DNA of 64,000 nt from Streptomyces sp. BK340 (GTDB taxonomy: Bacteria; Actinomycetota; Actinomycetes; Streptomycetales; Streptomycetaceae), in the NCBI RefSeq assembly GCF_007827595.1, contig NZ_VISR01000026.1, positions 1 through 64,000 of the forward strand. The letters are read 5' to 3'. The notes under the pieces were generated by a model. It saw only the letters and a program-made list of their open reading frames with translations. It was not told where the DNA came from and did no database searches. This document shows, piece after piece, positions 30,909 through 40,014 of the stretch (its first letter is position 1; every line of letters begins with the position of its first letter). The translations under genes and the position numbers were made by a program.

Positions 30909-33365
30909 ATGGACCGTGGCAGCGAGCGGGACGAACCTCCCGGCCGCGGCGCCGGCGACGCGGCCGCGGGCCGGGTTCCGCTGGGCGTGGTCGTCGTGGA
31001 CCACGATGGCTTGGTGTCCCACTGGAGCAGCGGCGCGCGCCGCCTGTTCGGCGTGGAACGCGAGGACGCGGTCGGGCGTCCCGCAGCCGACCTGCTCCCC
31101 GTCTCGGGGGCACTCTCCGACGACCTCCCCGCCGACGCACTGCCGGACACCTACGGCCTCCCCGAGGCGCACGAGGCGCTCGGCCCCGACCTGGAGGCCT
31201 CCCTCGACGGGCGCACCGGCTACGCGACCGCGGGCCGCGCCCGTCTGTGCCCGGACGAGGACGACGGCACCCGCATCGACGTGCTGTGGTGGGCCTACCC
31301 GCTGGTCGGTCCAGGACCCTCCCGGCTGCTGGTCCTCGCCGCCGACGCCACCCGGCTGCGCGACGAGCGCGGCTACGACGACGAGACCGCCGAACGCATC
31401 TCGCCCGGCTTCGCCCGCCACACCGAACTGCCCGCCTCCGAGGAGCTGGAGCGCCGGCTCCCCGAGATCCTGCCCAACATGGGCCCGGGACTCAGCGGCC
31501 GCATCATCTCCCAGGTCCTCGAACTCGGATACCCCGTCCTGGAGTTCAGCCAGCACGACCGGGTGCCCGTCACTCCGTACTGGGGAGTCCCGCGCCGGGC
31601 CGGCCGCGGCCCCGCCGAAGCCGTCGTACCGCAGCAGCGCACGGCACCCGTGATGATCCCCACCGGCGCCGAGTACGACCTCGAGTACGCCGCCGTGCGT
31701 GAGCGGCTGGAGTTCCTCAACGAGGTCAGCTCCGGCATCGGCACCTCGCTCGACCTCGGTGAGACCATCCGCGAGGTCACCAGCGCCGCCGTACCGCGCT
31801 TCGCGGACTTCGCCGGCACCCACCTGCGGGCCGCCGTCCTGGCCGGCGAGGGCTTCCCGGACGGCCCGCCGGACGCCAGCACCGTGATGTTCCGGGTATG
31901 GGTCGAGCACAACGACGAACCGGGCCGCTGGGACGACACCGTGCCGGTCGGCGAGGCCTTCGCCTTCCCCGAGCACACCCCGTTCTACAAGTGCATGGTC
32001 ACGGGCGAACCGGTCCTCATCCCGAGAGTCACGGAGGAACTGTCCAACCGCATCTCCGGCGAGTTCGAGAAACGCGACCTCAGGCCGCTGATCGGCGGTC
32101 GCTCCCTGCTGATCGTCCCGCTCAAGGCGCGCAACGTGGTGCTCGGCTTCATGGTGCTCATGCGCCGCCCCGACCGCCCGGCGTTCGACGACATGGACCG
32201 CACCACCGGCGCCGAACTCGCCGCCCGCGCGGGCCTCGTGCTCGACAACGCCCGCATGTACACGTACCAGGAGAACGTCGCCGACACCCTGCAGGACAGC
32301 ATGCTGCCGCAGGTGAGCCCGCGGATGGCCGGCTGCGACGTGGCGACCCGCTATCTGCCCGGCACCCGGCTCGGCCGGATCGGCGGCGACTGGTTCGACA
32401 CCATCAAGCTGCCCGGCTCGCGCACCGCCCTCGTGGTCGGCGACGTCATGGGACACGGCCTCAACTCGGCCGCCATGATGGGCCAGTTGCGTACCGCCGT
32501 ACAGACCATGGCCACCATGGAGACCCCGCCGGCCCAACTGCTGCGCAACCTGGACGACCTGGCCCGGCGGCTCGGCGAGAACTACCTCGCCACCTGCCTG
32601 TACGCGGTCTACGACCCGATCCGCGGCGAACTGCACCTCGCCAACGCCGGACACATCCCGCCCGTCCTGGTGCGGGCCGAGGACGGCCGCAGCGAGCTGC
32701 TCGACCTGCCCACCGGAGCACCCATAGGGGTCGGCGGTGTCGCGTTCGAGTCCACCGTCGTCCGCGTCTCGCCCGGCGACCGGCTGGTGCTGTGCACCGA
32801 CGGACTGGTCGAGGTGCGCGGCTCCGACATCGGTGAGGGCCTCGCCGCGCTCTGCGAGTCCGCCGCCCACCCCGCGGCCTCCATGGACGTCGCCTGCGAC
32901 ACCATCATCCGCGCCCTCAACACCCGCGGCGGCCGCAAGGACGACGTCGCCCTGCTGATGGCCCGGCTCAACGGCATCCCCGACGACCATGTCGCCGAGT
33001 GGCACCTCGACGCCGCCCCGCACGAGGTGGCCAGGGCCCGGCGCCTGGTCCGCGACCAGCTGCTGGAGTGGGGCCTGCCGCACACGGTGGAGACGGCGCA
33101 GCTGCTGGTCAGCGAGGTCGTCACCAACGCCGTCCAGCACGGCTCGGGCGGCCGGATCGGACTGCGGGTGGTCCGCACCGACGCCCTGCTCTTCGAGGTC
33201 ACGGACGACGAGCCGGGCCTGCCCGCGATGCTCGGTACCGGACCGTACGACGAGTCGGGCCGCGGTCTGCGCGTGGTCAGCCGGCTGGCCCGGGAGTGGG
33301 GCGCCAGCGCGACCGGGCACCGCAAGACCGTCTGGTTCGAACAGGCCGTCAACGGAAGGCAGTGA
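30909..33365 (+). CDS. PAS-GAF-SpoIIE phosphatase-HATPase regulator
   Basis: An 818-residue cytosolic regulator that can both dephosphorylate and phosphorylate anti-sigma-antagonist (STAS) proteins. Order: PAS (about 20-150, PLGVVVVDHDGLVSHWSSGA), a GAF domain (about 265-455, ending LAARAGLVLDNARMYTYQEN), a PP2C-type SpoIIE phosphatase (about 460-685; metal motifs GRIGGDWFD, VVGDVMGHG, CTDGL and RKDDVALL) and a C-terminal RsbW-like kinase (about 695-815; ELVSEVVTNA-type N-box as LLVSEVVTNAVQHG, G-box DESGRGLRVVSRL). All key residues are present. No membrane segment. A strong hairpin follows. Targets are not encoded nearby. Confidence 0.93.
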   Translation: MDRGSERDEPPGRGAGDAAAGRVPLGVVVVDHDGLVSHWSSGARRLFGVEREDAVGRPAADLLPVSGALSDDLPADALPDTYGLPEAHEALGPDLEASLDGRTGYATAGRARLCPDEDDGTRIDVLWWAYPLVGPGPSRLLVLAADATRLRDERGYDDETAERISPGFARHTELPASEELERRLPEILPNMGPGLSGRIISQVLELGYPVLEFSQHDRVPVTPYWGVPRRAGRGPAEAVVPQQRTAPVMIPTGAEYDLEYAAVRERLEFLNEVSSGIGTSLDLGETIREVTSAAVPRFADFAGTHLRAAVLAGEGFPDGPPDASTVMFRVWVEHNDEPGRWDDTVPVGEAFAFPEHTPFYKCMVTGEPVLIPRVTEELSNRISGEFEKRDLRPLIGGRSLLIVPLKARNVVLGFMVLMRRPDRPAFDDMDRTTGAELAARAGLVLDNARMYTYQENVADTLQDSMLPQVSPRMAGCDVATRYLPGTRLGRIGGDWFDTIKLPGSRTALVVGDVMGHGLNSAAMMGQLRTAVQTMATMETPPAQLLRNLDDLARRLGENYLATCLYAVYDPIRGELHLANAGHIPPVLVRAEDGRSELLDLPTGAPIGVGGVAFESTVVRVSPGDRLVLCTDGLVEVRGSDIGEGLAALCESAAHPAASMDVACDTIIRALNTRGGRKDDVALLMARLNGIPDDHVAEWHLDAAPHEVARARRLVRDQLLEWGLPHTVETAQLLVSEVVTNAVQHGSGGRIGLRVVRTDALLFEVTDDEPGLPAMLGTGPYDESGRGLRVVSRLAREWGASATGHRKTVWFEQAVNGRQ

Positions 33366-33366
33366 G

Positions 33367-33391
33367 CCGGGGGGCGCCCGCGTCCCCCCGG
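33367..33391 (+). terminator. Terminator after the SpoIIE-type gene
   Basis: A perfect 8-bp stem CCGGGGGG / CCCCCCGG with a 9-base loop, beginning 1 base after the stop codon. Confidence 0.6.
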
Positions 33392-33495
33392 GGTTGCCGG
33401 GGTCGGTACTTCCGATGAAGGTGACCCCCTGCCCCTTGCCGAACCGACCGCCGCCGCGATATCCCGATCACGGAACCGACCGTGGGGAGATCGTC

Positions 33496-34215
33496 ATGAA
33501 CGTCTCGGACAACTACCGCAACGCGTGGGAGAGTTACTGGCGCGAGACCTCCGACGCGACGGGCGAGGCGATCTGGGACTCCGATCCCTCCCTCACCGCG
33601 CAGCCGCACAGCGAGCTGCTCCTGCCGTACGCGGACACCGCGCGCACCATCGTCGACCTGGGCTGCGGCAACGGCACCCAGACCCGCTACCTCGCCACCC
33701 GGTTCGCCCGGGCCGTCGGCGTCGACCTCTCGCACGCCGCCGTCGAGCACGCCCGCCACGCCGAGAACGGCGACACGGTCGAGTTCCAGCAGCTCGACCT
33801 GACCGACATCGGCACCGTACGGGCCCTGCACGAGCGGCTCGGCGACAGCCACGTGTACATGCGGGCCGTCATCCACCAGAGCGAGCCGGACGCACGCGCG
33901 GCGGTGGCCGCCGCGGTCGCCGAGATCATCGGCTCCGCGGGCCGTGCCTTCGTGGTCGAGCTGACCTCGGGCTCGCGGGACGTCCTCAAGCGGGCGGCCA
34001 CCGGCCCGGACGGACCGGGGCCCAAGCTGCGCCGCGTCTTCCAGCACGGCCTCAAGCCCGCCGACGCCGACGACGAGGAGATCCCGCGGCTGCTCGATGA
34101 AGCCGGCCTGGAGGTGCTCGCGAGCGGCGAGACGGTCCTGCCGCAGACCGAGTACCTCACCGACGGAACCCGCATCGACCTGCCGGCGCGCTGGTTCGTC
34201 CTGGCCGGGAAGTGA
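33496..34215 (+). CDS. Class I SAM-dependent methyltransferase
   Basis: A 239-residue methyltransferase with motif I IVDLGCGNGTQTRYLATRFA (about 58-77), an acidic residue at the end of strand 2 (VGVDLS) and LDLTDI for motif II. The N-terminus NAWESYWRETSDATGEAIWD is shared with small-molecule and thiopurine-like methyltransferases of actinobacteria. Substrate unknown. ATG at 33496 preceded by GGGGAGA. Single gene with about 115 bases before the peptidase operon. Confidence 0.85.
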   Translation: MNVSDNYRNAWESYWRETSDATGEAIWDSDPSLTAQPHSELLLPYADTARTIVDLGCGNGTQTRYLATRFARAVGVDLSHAAVEHARHAENGDTVEFQQLDLTDIGTVRALHERLGDSHVYMRAVIHQSEPDARAAVAAAVAEIIGSAGRAFVVELTSGSRDVLKRAATGPDGPGPKLRRVFQHGLKPADADDEEIPRLLDEAGLEVLASGETVLPQTEYLTDGTRIDLPARWFVLAGK

Positions 34216-34329
34216 GCGGGCCGCACACCAAGGAGCACTCTCCGGAGCGGCGGCGGCGGACGCCGTGGCCGCCGCCCCGCACGGCCCCGTCGTAGCCTGT
34301 CCCCGGTCGGGACGCGTAACGTGCCGGGC

Positions 34330-35163
34330 ATGAAGATCCTGATCAGTGCGGACATGGAGGGTGCCACCGGCGTCACCTGGCCGGGCGACGTGCTCCCGGG
34401 CACACCGCAGTGGGAGCGGTGCCGGTCCATGTTCACCTCCGACGTGAACGCCGCCGTGCTGGGCTTCTTCGACGGCGGCGCCGACGAGGTGCTCGTCAAC
34501 GAGGCCCACTGGAGCATGCGCAACCTGCTGCTGGAGCAGCTCGACGACCGGGTCGAGATGCTCACCGGCCGGCACAAGGCGCTGTCCATGGTGGAGGGCG
34601 TGCAGCACGGTGACGTGGACGGCATCGCGTTCGTCGGCTACCACGCGGGCGCCGGCATGGAGGGCGTCCTCGCCCACACCTACCTCGCGAACCAGATCAC
34701 CGGGGTGTGGGTGAACGACGTCCGTGCGAGCGAGGGTCTGCTCAACGCGCATGTAGTCGCCGAGTACGGCGTACCGGTCGTGCTCGTCACCGGCGACGAC
34801 CTGGCCTGCGAGGACGCCCTCGGGTACGCGCCCGAGGCGCTGAAGGTCGCGGTCAAGGACCATGTGTCCCGGTATGCGGCGGTATGCCGTACGCCGTTCC
34901 GGACCGCCTCCGACATCCGCACCGCAGCCAAGGAGGCCGCGCGACTGGCCGTGCGCCACGAGCCCGTGCAGGGCGGTCCGTTCACCGTCGCCGTCGAGTT
35001 CGACGCCGAGCACCTGGCGATGGCGGCGACCGTCGTCCCGGGGGTGGCGCGGACCGGCGAGCGGAAGGTGGCGTACACCAGCGACACGATGTACGAGGGA
35101 ATCCGGACCTTCAAGGCGGTCACCACGATCGTCTCGGCCGCGGTGGAGGAGCAGTATGGCTGA
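34330..35163 (+). CDS. M55 family D-aminopeptidase (DppA-like)
   Basis: A 277-residue zinc peptidase of the DppA family, which releases N-terminal D-amino acids such as D-Ala from short peptides. The metal site begins ISADMEGATG (Asp and Glu) at the N-terminus and continues with NEAHWSMRN and VGYHAGAG (His residues); HTYLANQITGVWVND is also typical. The ATG at 34330 was chosen to give the family start MKILISADMEG; a GTG 9 bases upstream is also possible. The stop overlaps the M20 peptidase start by 8 bases, the first link of a four-gene peptidase operon. Confidence 0.9.
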   Translation: MKILISADMEGATGVTWPGDVLPGTPQWERCRSMFTSDVNAAVLGFFDGGADEVLVNEAHWSMRNLLLEQLDDRVEMLTGRHKALSMVEGVQHGDVDGIAFVGYHAGAGMEGVLAHTYLANQITGVWVNDVRASEGLLNAHVVAEYGVPVVLVTGDDLACEDALGYAPEALKVAVKDHVSRYAAVCRTPFRTASDIRTAAKEAARLAVRHEPVQGGPFTVAVEFDAEHLAMAATVVPGVARTGERKVAYTSDTMYEGIRTFKAVTTIVSAAVEEQYG

Positions 35164-36463
35164 CGAGCAGGCACTGGACGAGGTGGTGGAGTTCACCTCC
35201 GGCCTGATCCGGATCGACACCACCAACCGGGGCGGCGGCGACTGCCGGGAGCGGCCCGCCGCCGAGTACGCGGCCGAGCGGCTGGCCGGAGCCGGCCTGG
35301 AACCCCTGCTGCTGGAGCGGACACCGGGGCGGACCAACGTCGTCGCCCGGATCGCGGGCACCGACCCGTCCGCCCACGCCCTGCTCGTCCACGGCCACCT
35401 GGACGTGGTTCCGGCCGAGGCCGCCGACTGGAGCGTGCACCCCTTCTCGGGCGAGATCCGCGACGGCGTCGTGTGGGGGCGCGGCGCCGTCGACATGAAG
35501 AACATGGACGCGATGATCCTCGCGGTCGTCCGCTCCTGGGCCCGGCAGGGCATCAGGCCCCGCCGGGACATCGTCATCGCGTTCACCGCCGACGAGGAGG
35601 ACAGCGCCGAGGACGGCTCCGGGTTCCTCGCCGGCCGGCATCCGGAGCTGTTCGAGGGCTGCACCGAAGCCATCGGCGAGTCCGGTGCCTTCACCTTCCA
35701 CGACGGCGACGGCCGGGAGATCTACCCCATCGCCGCAGGGGAGCGCGGCACCGGCTGGCTGAAGCTCACCGCGCGCGGCCGGGCCGGACACGGCTCCAAG
35801 GTGAACAAGGAGAACGCGGTGACCCGGCTCGCCGCCGCCGTCACCCGCATCGGCGAGCACGAGTGGCCGCTGAGGCTCACCCCGACGGTACGGGCCGCGC
35901 TCACCGAGCTCGCCGCCCTGTACGGCTTCGAGCCGGACTTCCGGAACGTGGACGGTCTGCTGGAGAAGCTGGGCCCGGCCGCCAAGCTGGTCGAGTCGAC
36001 CGTACGCAACAGCGCCAACCCGACCATGCTGGACGCCGGTTACAAGGTGAACGTGATCCCCGGGGAGGCGGCCGCGTTCGTCGACGGGCGCTTTCTGCCG
36101 GGCGGCGAGGAGGAGTTCGTCGCGACCCTGGACCGGCTCACCGGCCCGGACGTGGACTGGGAGTTCCACCACCGGTCGGTCGCGCTGCAGGCGCCCGTCG
36201 ACTCGCCCACGTTCGCCGGGATGCGGGCGGCCGTGGAGGAGTTCGCGCCCGGAGGGCACGTGGTGCCGTACTGCATGACCGGTGGCACGGACGCCAAGCA
36301 GTTCTCGCTGCTCGGTATCGACGCCGCCTACGGATTCGCTCCGCTGAAGCTTCCAGAGGGGTTCGACTACCAGGCGATGTTCCACGGCGTCGACGAGCGC
36401 GTCCCCGTGGAGGCGCTGCACTTCGGTGTCCGGGTGCTCGACCGCTTCCTGCGGACGGCCTAG
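35156..36463 (+). CDS. M20-family metallopeptidase
   Basis: A 435-residue zinc exopeptidase or deacylase. The active-site motifs are complete: HGHLDVVPAE (His and Asp), GRGAVDMKNMDA (bridging Asp), FTADEEDSAEDG (catalytic Glu pair), and a late GGTDAKQFSLLGI with the last ligand region. The dimerisation lid lies between about residues 195 and 315. The start ATG at 35156 overlaps the M55 gene stop by 8 bases; the next gene starts directly after this gene's TAG. Probably a dipeptidase or aminopeptidase working with its neighbours. Confidence 0.92.
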   Translation: MADEQALDEVVEFTSGLIRIDTTNRGGGDCRERPAAEYAAERLAGAGLEPLLLERTPGRTNVVARIAGTDPSAHALLVHGHLDVVPAEAADWSVHPFSGEIRDGVVWGRGAVDMKNMDAMILAVVRSWARQGIRPRRDIVIAFTADEEDSAEDGSGFLAGRHPELFEGCTEAIGESGAFTFHDGDGREIYPIAAGERGTGWLKLTARGRAGHGSKVNKENAVTRLAAAVTRIGEHEWPLRLTPTVRAALTELAALYGFEPDFRNVDGLLEKLGPAAKLVESTVRNSANPTMLDAGYKVNVIPGEAAAFVDGRFLPGGEEEFVATLDRLTGPDVDWEFHHRSVALQAPVDSPTFAGMRAAVEEFAPGGHVVPYCMTGGTDAKQFSLLGIDAAYGFAPLKLPEGFDYQAMFHGVDERVPVEALHFGVRVLDRFLRTA

Positions 36464-38431
36464 GTGATGGGGGTAGACGTGCACAAGCAGGCGTACGGAT
36501 CCTGGCCCTCGCCGATCGACGCGGCGCTGGCCGCCGCGCACGACGGGCACCCCGAGTGGGTGGGCTTCGTCGGGGACGAGGTCTGGTGGACCGAGCCCCG
36601 GCCCGCCGAGGGCGGCCGCCGGGCGCTGGTGCGGCGGCTGGCCGACGGGAGCGAGGAGTCGCTGCTGGCCGCGCCGTGGAACGTGCGCAGCCGGGTCATC
36701 GAGTACGGCGGCCTGCCCTGGACCGGGGTGATGCGGGACGACGGGCCCCTGGTGGTCTTCACGCACTTCGCCGACCAGCGCCTGTACCGCTACGAGCCCG
36801 GCGGCGAGCCGCGCCCGCTGACCCCCCTCTCCCCGGTCGGCGGCGGGCTGCGCTGGGCGCAGCCGCAGGTGGACCTCGCCCGTGGCGAAGTGTGGTGCGT
36901 GCTGGAGGAGTTCACCGGGGACGGCCCGGACGACGTACGGCGCGTCCTGGCCGCCGTACCGCTGGACGGCTCGGCCGCCGGGGACCGGGCCGCCGTACGC
37001 GAACTCACCGATGGAGGGCACCGGTTCGTCACCGGCCCCCGGCTCTCGCCCGACGGGCGCCGGGCCGCGTGGCTGGCCTGGGACCATCCGCGGATGCCGT
37101 GGGACGGCACGGAACTGCTCGTCGGCGAGGTCGGTGACGACGGCACGCTGCACACCGTTCGCACGGTCGCCGGCGGTCCGCAGGAGGCCGTCGCGCAGGT
37201 GGAGTGGGACAGGGACGGCCGTCTCCTGTACGCGAGCGACCGCGGCGGCTGGTGGAACCTGTACCGGGACGGCACCCCGCTGTGCCCGCGCGAGGAGGAG
37301 TTCGCCGGGCCGCTGTGGAAGCTCGGCCTGAGCTGGTTCGCTCCGCTGGACAACGGGCTGGTCGCGGTCGTCCACGGTCGGGGCGCGACCGCCCTCGGGA
37401 TACTGGACCCGGAGTCCGGCGAGGTGGTCGACGCCGCCGGACCCTGGACCGAGTTCGCGCCCGGCCTCGCGGCGCTCGGGGGCCGGGTCGTCACGGTCGG
37501 CGCCAGCCCGCGCACCGGCTACGAAGTGGTCGAGCTGGACATCAGGAGCGGACGCGCCCGTGCGATCGGCGCCCGGCACCGGGATCCGGTCGACCCGGCG
37601 TACTACCCCGAGCCGCAGATCCGCACCTTCACCGGCCCGGGCGGCCGCGAGGTGCACGCCCACGTCTACCCGCCGCACCACCCGCACCGCACCGCCCTCG
37701 ACGGCGAGCTGCCGCCGTACGTCGTCTGGGCGCACGGCGGGCCCACCAGCAGGGTGCCGCTCGTGCTGGACCTGGAGATCGCCTACTTCACCTCGCGCGG
37801 CATCGGGGTCGTCGAGGTCAACTACGGCGGCTCCACCGGGTACGGCCGTGCCTACCGGGAGCGGCTGCGCGAGCAGTGGGGCGTGGTCGACGTCGAGGAC
37901 TGCGCGGCCGTGGCCCTCGCCCTCGCCGAGGAGGGGACGGCCGACCGCGACCGGCTCGCGATCCGGGGCGGCAGCGCCGGCGGCTGGACCACAGCCGCTT
38001 CCCTGACCACGACCGATGTGTACGCCTGCGGCACCATCGTCTACCCCGTCCTCGACCTGGCCACCTGGGGGCCGGGGGAGACCCATGACTTCGAGTCGCG
38101 GTACCTGGAGTCACTGATCGGCCCGCTCACCGAGGTGCCCGCGCGGTACGCCGAGCGTTCGCCCACCGCGCACGCCGACCGGCTCACCGTGCCCTTCCTG
38201 CTGCTCCAGGGCCTGGACGACGTGATCTGCCCGCCCGCCCAGTGCGAGCGCTTCCTCGCCGGGATCGAGGGCCGGGGCGTGCCGCACGCCTATCTCACCT
38301 TCGCGGGGGAGGGGCACGGATTCCGTCGCGCCGAGACCATGGTGCGCGCGCTGGAGGCCGAGCTGTCCCTGTACGCTCAGGTGTTCGAGCTGGGTGTGTC
38401 CGGTGTTCCGGAGTTGGAGTTGCGCACGTGA
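36464..38431 (+). CDS. S9 prolyl-oligopeptidase-family serine peptidase
   Basis: A 655-residue two-domain peptidase. An N-terminal beta-propeller (about 20-395; for example TPLSPVGGGLRWAQPQVDLA) is followed by an alpha/beta hydrolase domain with nucleophile GGSAGGW (IRGGSAGGWTTAASL, about 505-520), Asp in LLLQGLDDVICPP and His in GEGHGFRRAE. This is the arrangement of acylaminoacyl peptidases and dipeptidyl peptidases. GTG at 36464 or the next ATG starts the protein immediately after the M20 stop; the 3' end overlaps the LD-carboxypeptidase start by 4 bases (GTGA). Confidence 0.92.
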   Translation: MMGVDVHKQAYGSWPSPIDAALAAAHDGHPEWVGFVGDEVWWTEPRPAEGGRRALVRRLADGSEESLLAAPWNVRSRVIEYGGLPWTGVMRDDGPLVVFTHFADQRLYRYEPGGEPRPLTPLSPVGGGLRWAQPQVDLARGEVWCVLEEFTGDGPDDVRRVLAAVPLDGSAAGDRAAVRELTDGGHRFVTGPRLSPDGRRAAWLAWDHPRMPWDGTELLVGEVGDDGTLHTVRTVAGGPQEAVAQVEWDRDGRLLYASDRGGWWNLYRDGTPLCPREEEFAGPLWKLGLSWFAPLDNGLVAVVHGRGATALGILDPESGEVVDAAGPWTEFAPGLAALGGRVVTVGASPRTGYEVVELDIRSGRARAIGARHRDPVDPAYYPEPQIRTFTGPGGREVHAHVYPPHHPHRTALDGELPPYVVWAHGGPTSRVPLVLDLEIAYFTSRGIGVVEVNYGGSTGYGRAYRERLREQWGVVDVEDCAAVALALAEEGTADRDRLAIRGGSAGGWTTAASLTTTDVYACGTIVYPVLDLATWGPGETHDFESRYLESLIGPLTEVPARYAERSPTAHADRLTVPFLLLQGLDDVICPPAQCERFLAGIEGRGVPHAYLTFAGEGHGFRRAETMVRALEAELSLYAQVFELGVSGVPELELRT

Positions 38432-39351
38432 GAGAGCTGGTACGGCCCGCCCGGCTGGCCCCCGGGGCACGCGTGGCCGTGGTGGCCGCCAGCGGGCCGG
38501 TGCCCGAGGAGCGGCTGCAGGCGGGGCTCGACGTGCTGCGCGGCTGGGACCTCGACCCGGTGGCCGCACCCCATGTGCTGGACCGGCACGGGGAGTTCCC
38601 CTACCTGGCGGGCACGGACGCCGACCGTGCCGCCGACTTCCAGAACGCCTGGTGCGACCCGGCGGTGGACGCGGTCCTGTGCGCCCGCGGCGGGTACGGC
38701 GTCCAGCGGATGATCGACCTGCTCGACTGGGAGGCGATGCGCGCGGCCGGGCCGAAGGTGTTCGTCGGCTTCAGCGACATCACCGTCCTGCACGAGGCCT
38801 TCGCCACCCGTCTGGGCCTCGCCACGCTGCACGGGCCGATGGCGGCCGGTATCGACTTCATCAAGAACGAGCGGGCGCAGGCGCACCTGCGGTCCACGCT
38901 CTTCGAGCCGGAGACCGTGCGCACCCTCGCCTCCGGCGGCACCGCCCTCGTCCCCGGCCGGGCCCGCGGGGTCACCCTCGGCGGCTGTCTCTCCCTGCTC
39001 GCGGCGGAGCGCGGCGCCCCGCACGCCCGCCCGTCGGCGAGCGGCGGGCTCCTGTGCCTGGAGGACGTGGGCGAGCAGACGTACCGGCTGGACCGCTACC
39101 TCACCCAGCTCCTGCGCTCCGGCTGGCTGGACGGGGTGCGCGGGGTGCTGCTCGGCTCCTGGGCGCAGTGCGATCCCTACGAGCGGGTGCGGCCCATGCT
39201 CGCCGACCGCCTCGGCCCGCTGGGTGTCCCCGTGGCCGAGGAGTTCGGATTCGGGCACTGCGCGGGAGCGCTGACCGTCCCCTTCGGGGCAGCGGCCGAA
39301 CTCGACGCGGAAGCGGGCACGTTGACGCTGGACGAGCCCGCTCTGCGCTGA
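38428..39351 (+). CDS. ldcA: S66 family LD-carboxypeptidase (LdcA-like)
   Basis: A 307-residue serine peptidase that cleaves the bond between meso-diaminopimelate or L-amino acid and the terminal D-Ala of murein tetrapeptides in the cytosol. Visible: the N-terminal PGARVAVVAASGPV, ARGGYG, the nucleophile FVGFSDIT, the LCLEDVGEQTYRLDR segment with catalytic Glu, and FGHCAGALTVPFG with the catalytic His. Normal family length. GTG start within the GTGA overlap to the S9 gene. With the M55 D-aminopeptidase it suggests the operon handles D-amino-acid-containing wall peptides. Confidence 0.92.
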   Translation: MRELVRPARLAPGARVAVVAASGPVPEERLQAGLDVLRGWDLDPVAAPHVLDRHGEFPYLAGTDADRAADFQNAWCDPAVDAVLCARGGYGVQRMIDLLDWEAMRAAGPKVFVGFSDITVLHEAFATRLGLATLHGPMAAGIDFIKNERAQAHLRSTLFEPETVRTLASGGTALVPGRARGVTLGGCLSLLAAERGAPHARPSASGGLLCLEDVGEQTYRLDRYLTQLLRSGWLDGVRGVLLGSWAQCDPYERVRPMLADRLGPLGVPVAEEFGFGHCAGALTVPFGAAAELDAEAGTLTLDEPALR

Positions 39352-39401
39352 GATCCGGTACCGCACCGAGCGCCCCGGCCGGTGCCCCGTAGGCTGGCGG
39401 G

Positions 39402-39974
39402 ATGCCGCACACCGCATCCCGCCACCTCGCCGAAGGCCCCCGCGTGGGCATCCGCTTTTTCACTCTCGACGACGGACCCGAGTTCACCGCCCGGGCCAGG
39501 GAGAGCAAGGACCTGCACCGGCCGTGGCTGTTCCCGCCGGACACCGAAGAGGGCTACGCCGGCTACGCCGGACCCCTCATCGAGGACCCGAGCCGCGCCG
39601 GCTTCCTCGTGTGCGAGAAGGACAGCGGGGACATCGCCGGGTTCATCAACATCAACAACATCGTCCGCGGCGGCTTCCAGTGCGGCGCCCTCGGCTACGG
39701 CGTCTTCGTCCACGCGGCCGGCCGGGGGCTGATGCGCGAGGGCCTCGACCTGGTGATCGGGTACGCGTTCGGACCGCTGGGGCTGCACCGCCTGGAGATC
39801 AACGTCCAGCCCGGCAACACCGCCTCGATCGCGATGGCTCGCGGCGCCGGCTTCCGCCTGGAGGGCTTCTCACCCGACATGATCTTCATCGACGGGGCCT
39901 GGCGGGACCACGAACGCTGGGCGCTCACCGCCGAGATGCGCGACCCCGCCGAGAGCGCCTTTGCGCAATCCTGA
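39402..39974 (+). CDS. RimJ/RimL-type GNAT acetyltransferase
   Basis: A 190-residue acetyltransferase: LGYGVFVHAAGRGLMREGLD carries the acetyl-CoA loop, and LHRLEINVQPGNTASIAMAR followed by GAGFRLEGF is the hallmark of the RimJ/RimL/SpeG branch that acetylates protein N-termini, spermidine or antibiotics. Start ATG at 39402 with no clear ribosome site; it lies 50 bases after the LD-carboxypeptidase gene and may be part of that transcript, in which case free peptides or amino acids are plausible acceptors (inference). Confidence 0.87.
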   Translation: MPHTASRHLAEGPRVGIRFFTLDDGPEFTARARESKDLHRPWLFPPDTEEGYAGYAGPLIEDPSRAGFLVCEKDSGDIAGFININNIVRGGFQCGALGYGVFVHAAGRGLMREGLDLVIGYAFGPLGLHRLEINVQPGNTASIAMARGAGFRLEGFSPDMIFIDGAWRDHERWALTAEMRDPAESAFAQS

Positions 39975-40014
39975 CCAGCAGCGCCCCTGGCCGACTTCCC
40001 GCACCCCGGGTTCC

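Noticed and set aside
28138..31140. A 1000-codon minus-strand frame opposite the efflux transporter
   Set aside because: Shadow of the transporter gene; Gly/Glu/Asp-rich low-complexity residues arise from the complementary codons.
28348..33365. Efflux pump plus regulator taken as part of a biosynthetic gene cluster
   Set aside because: No synthase, tailoring or resistance genes are adjacent; the neighbours are peptidases and housekeeping genes.
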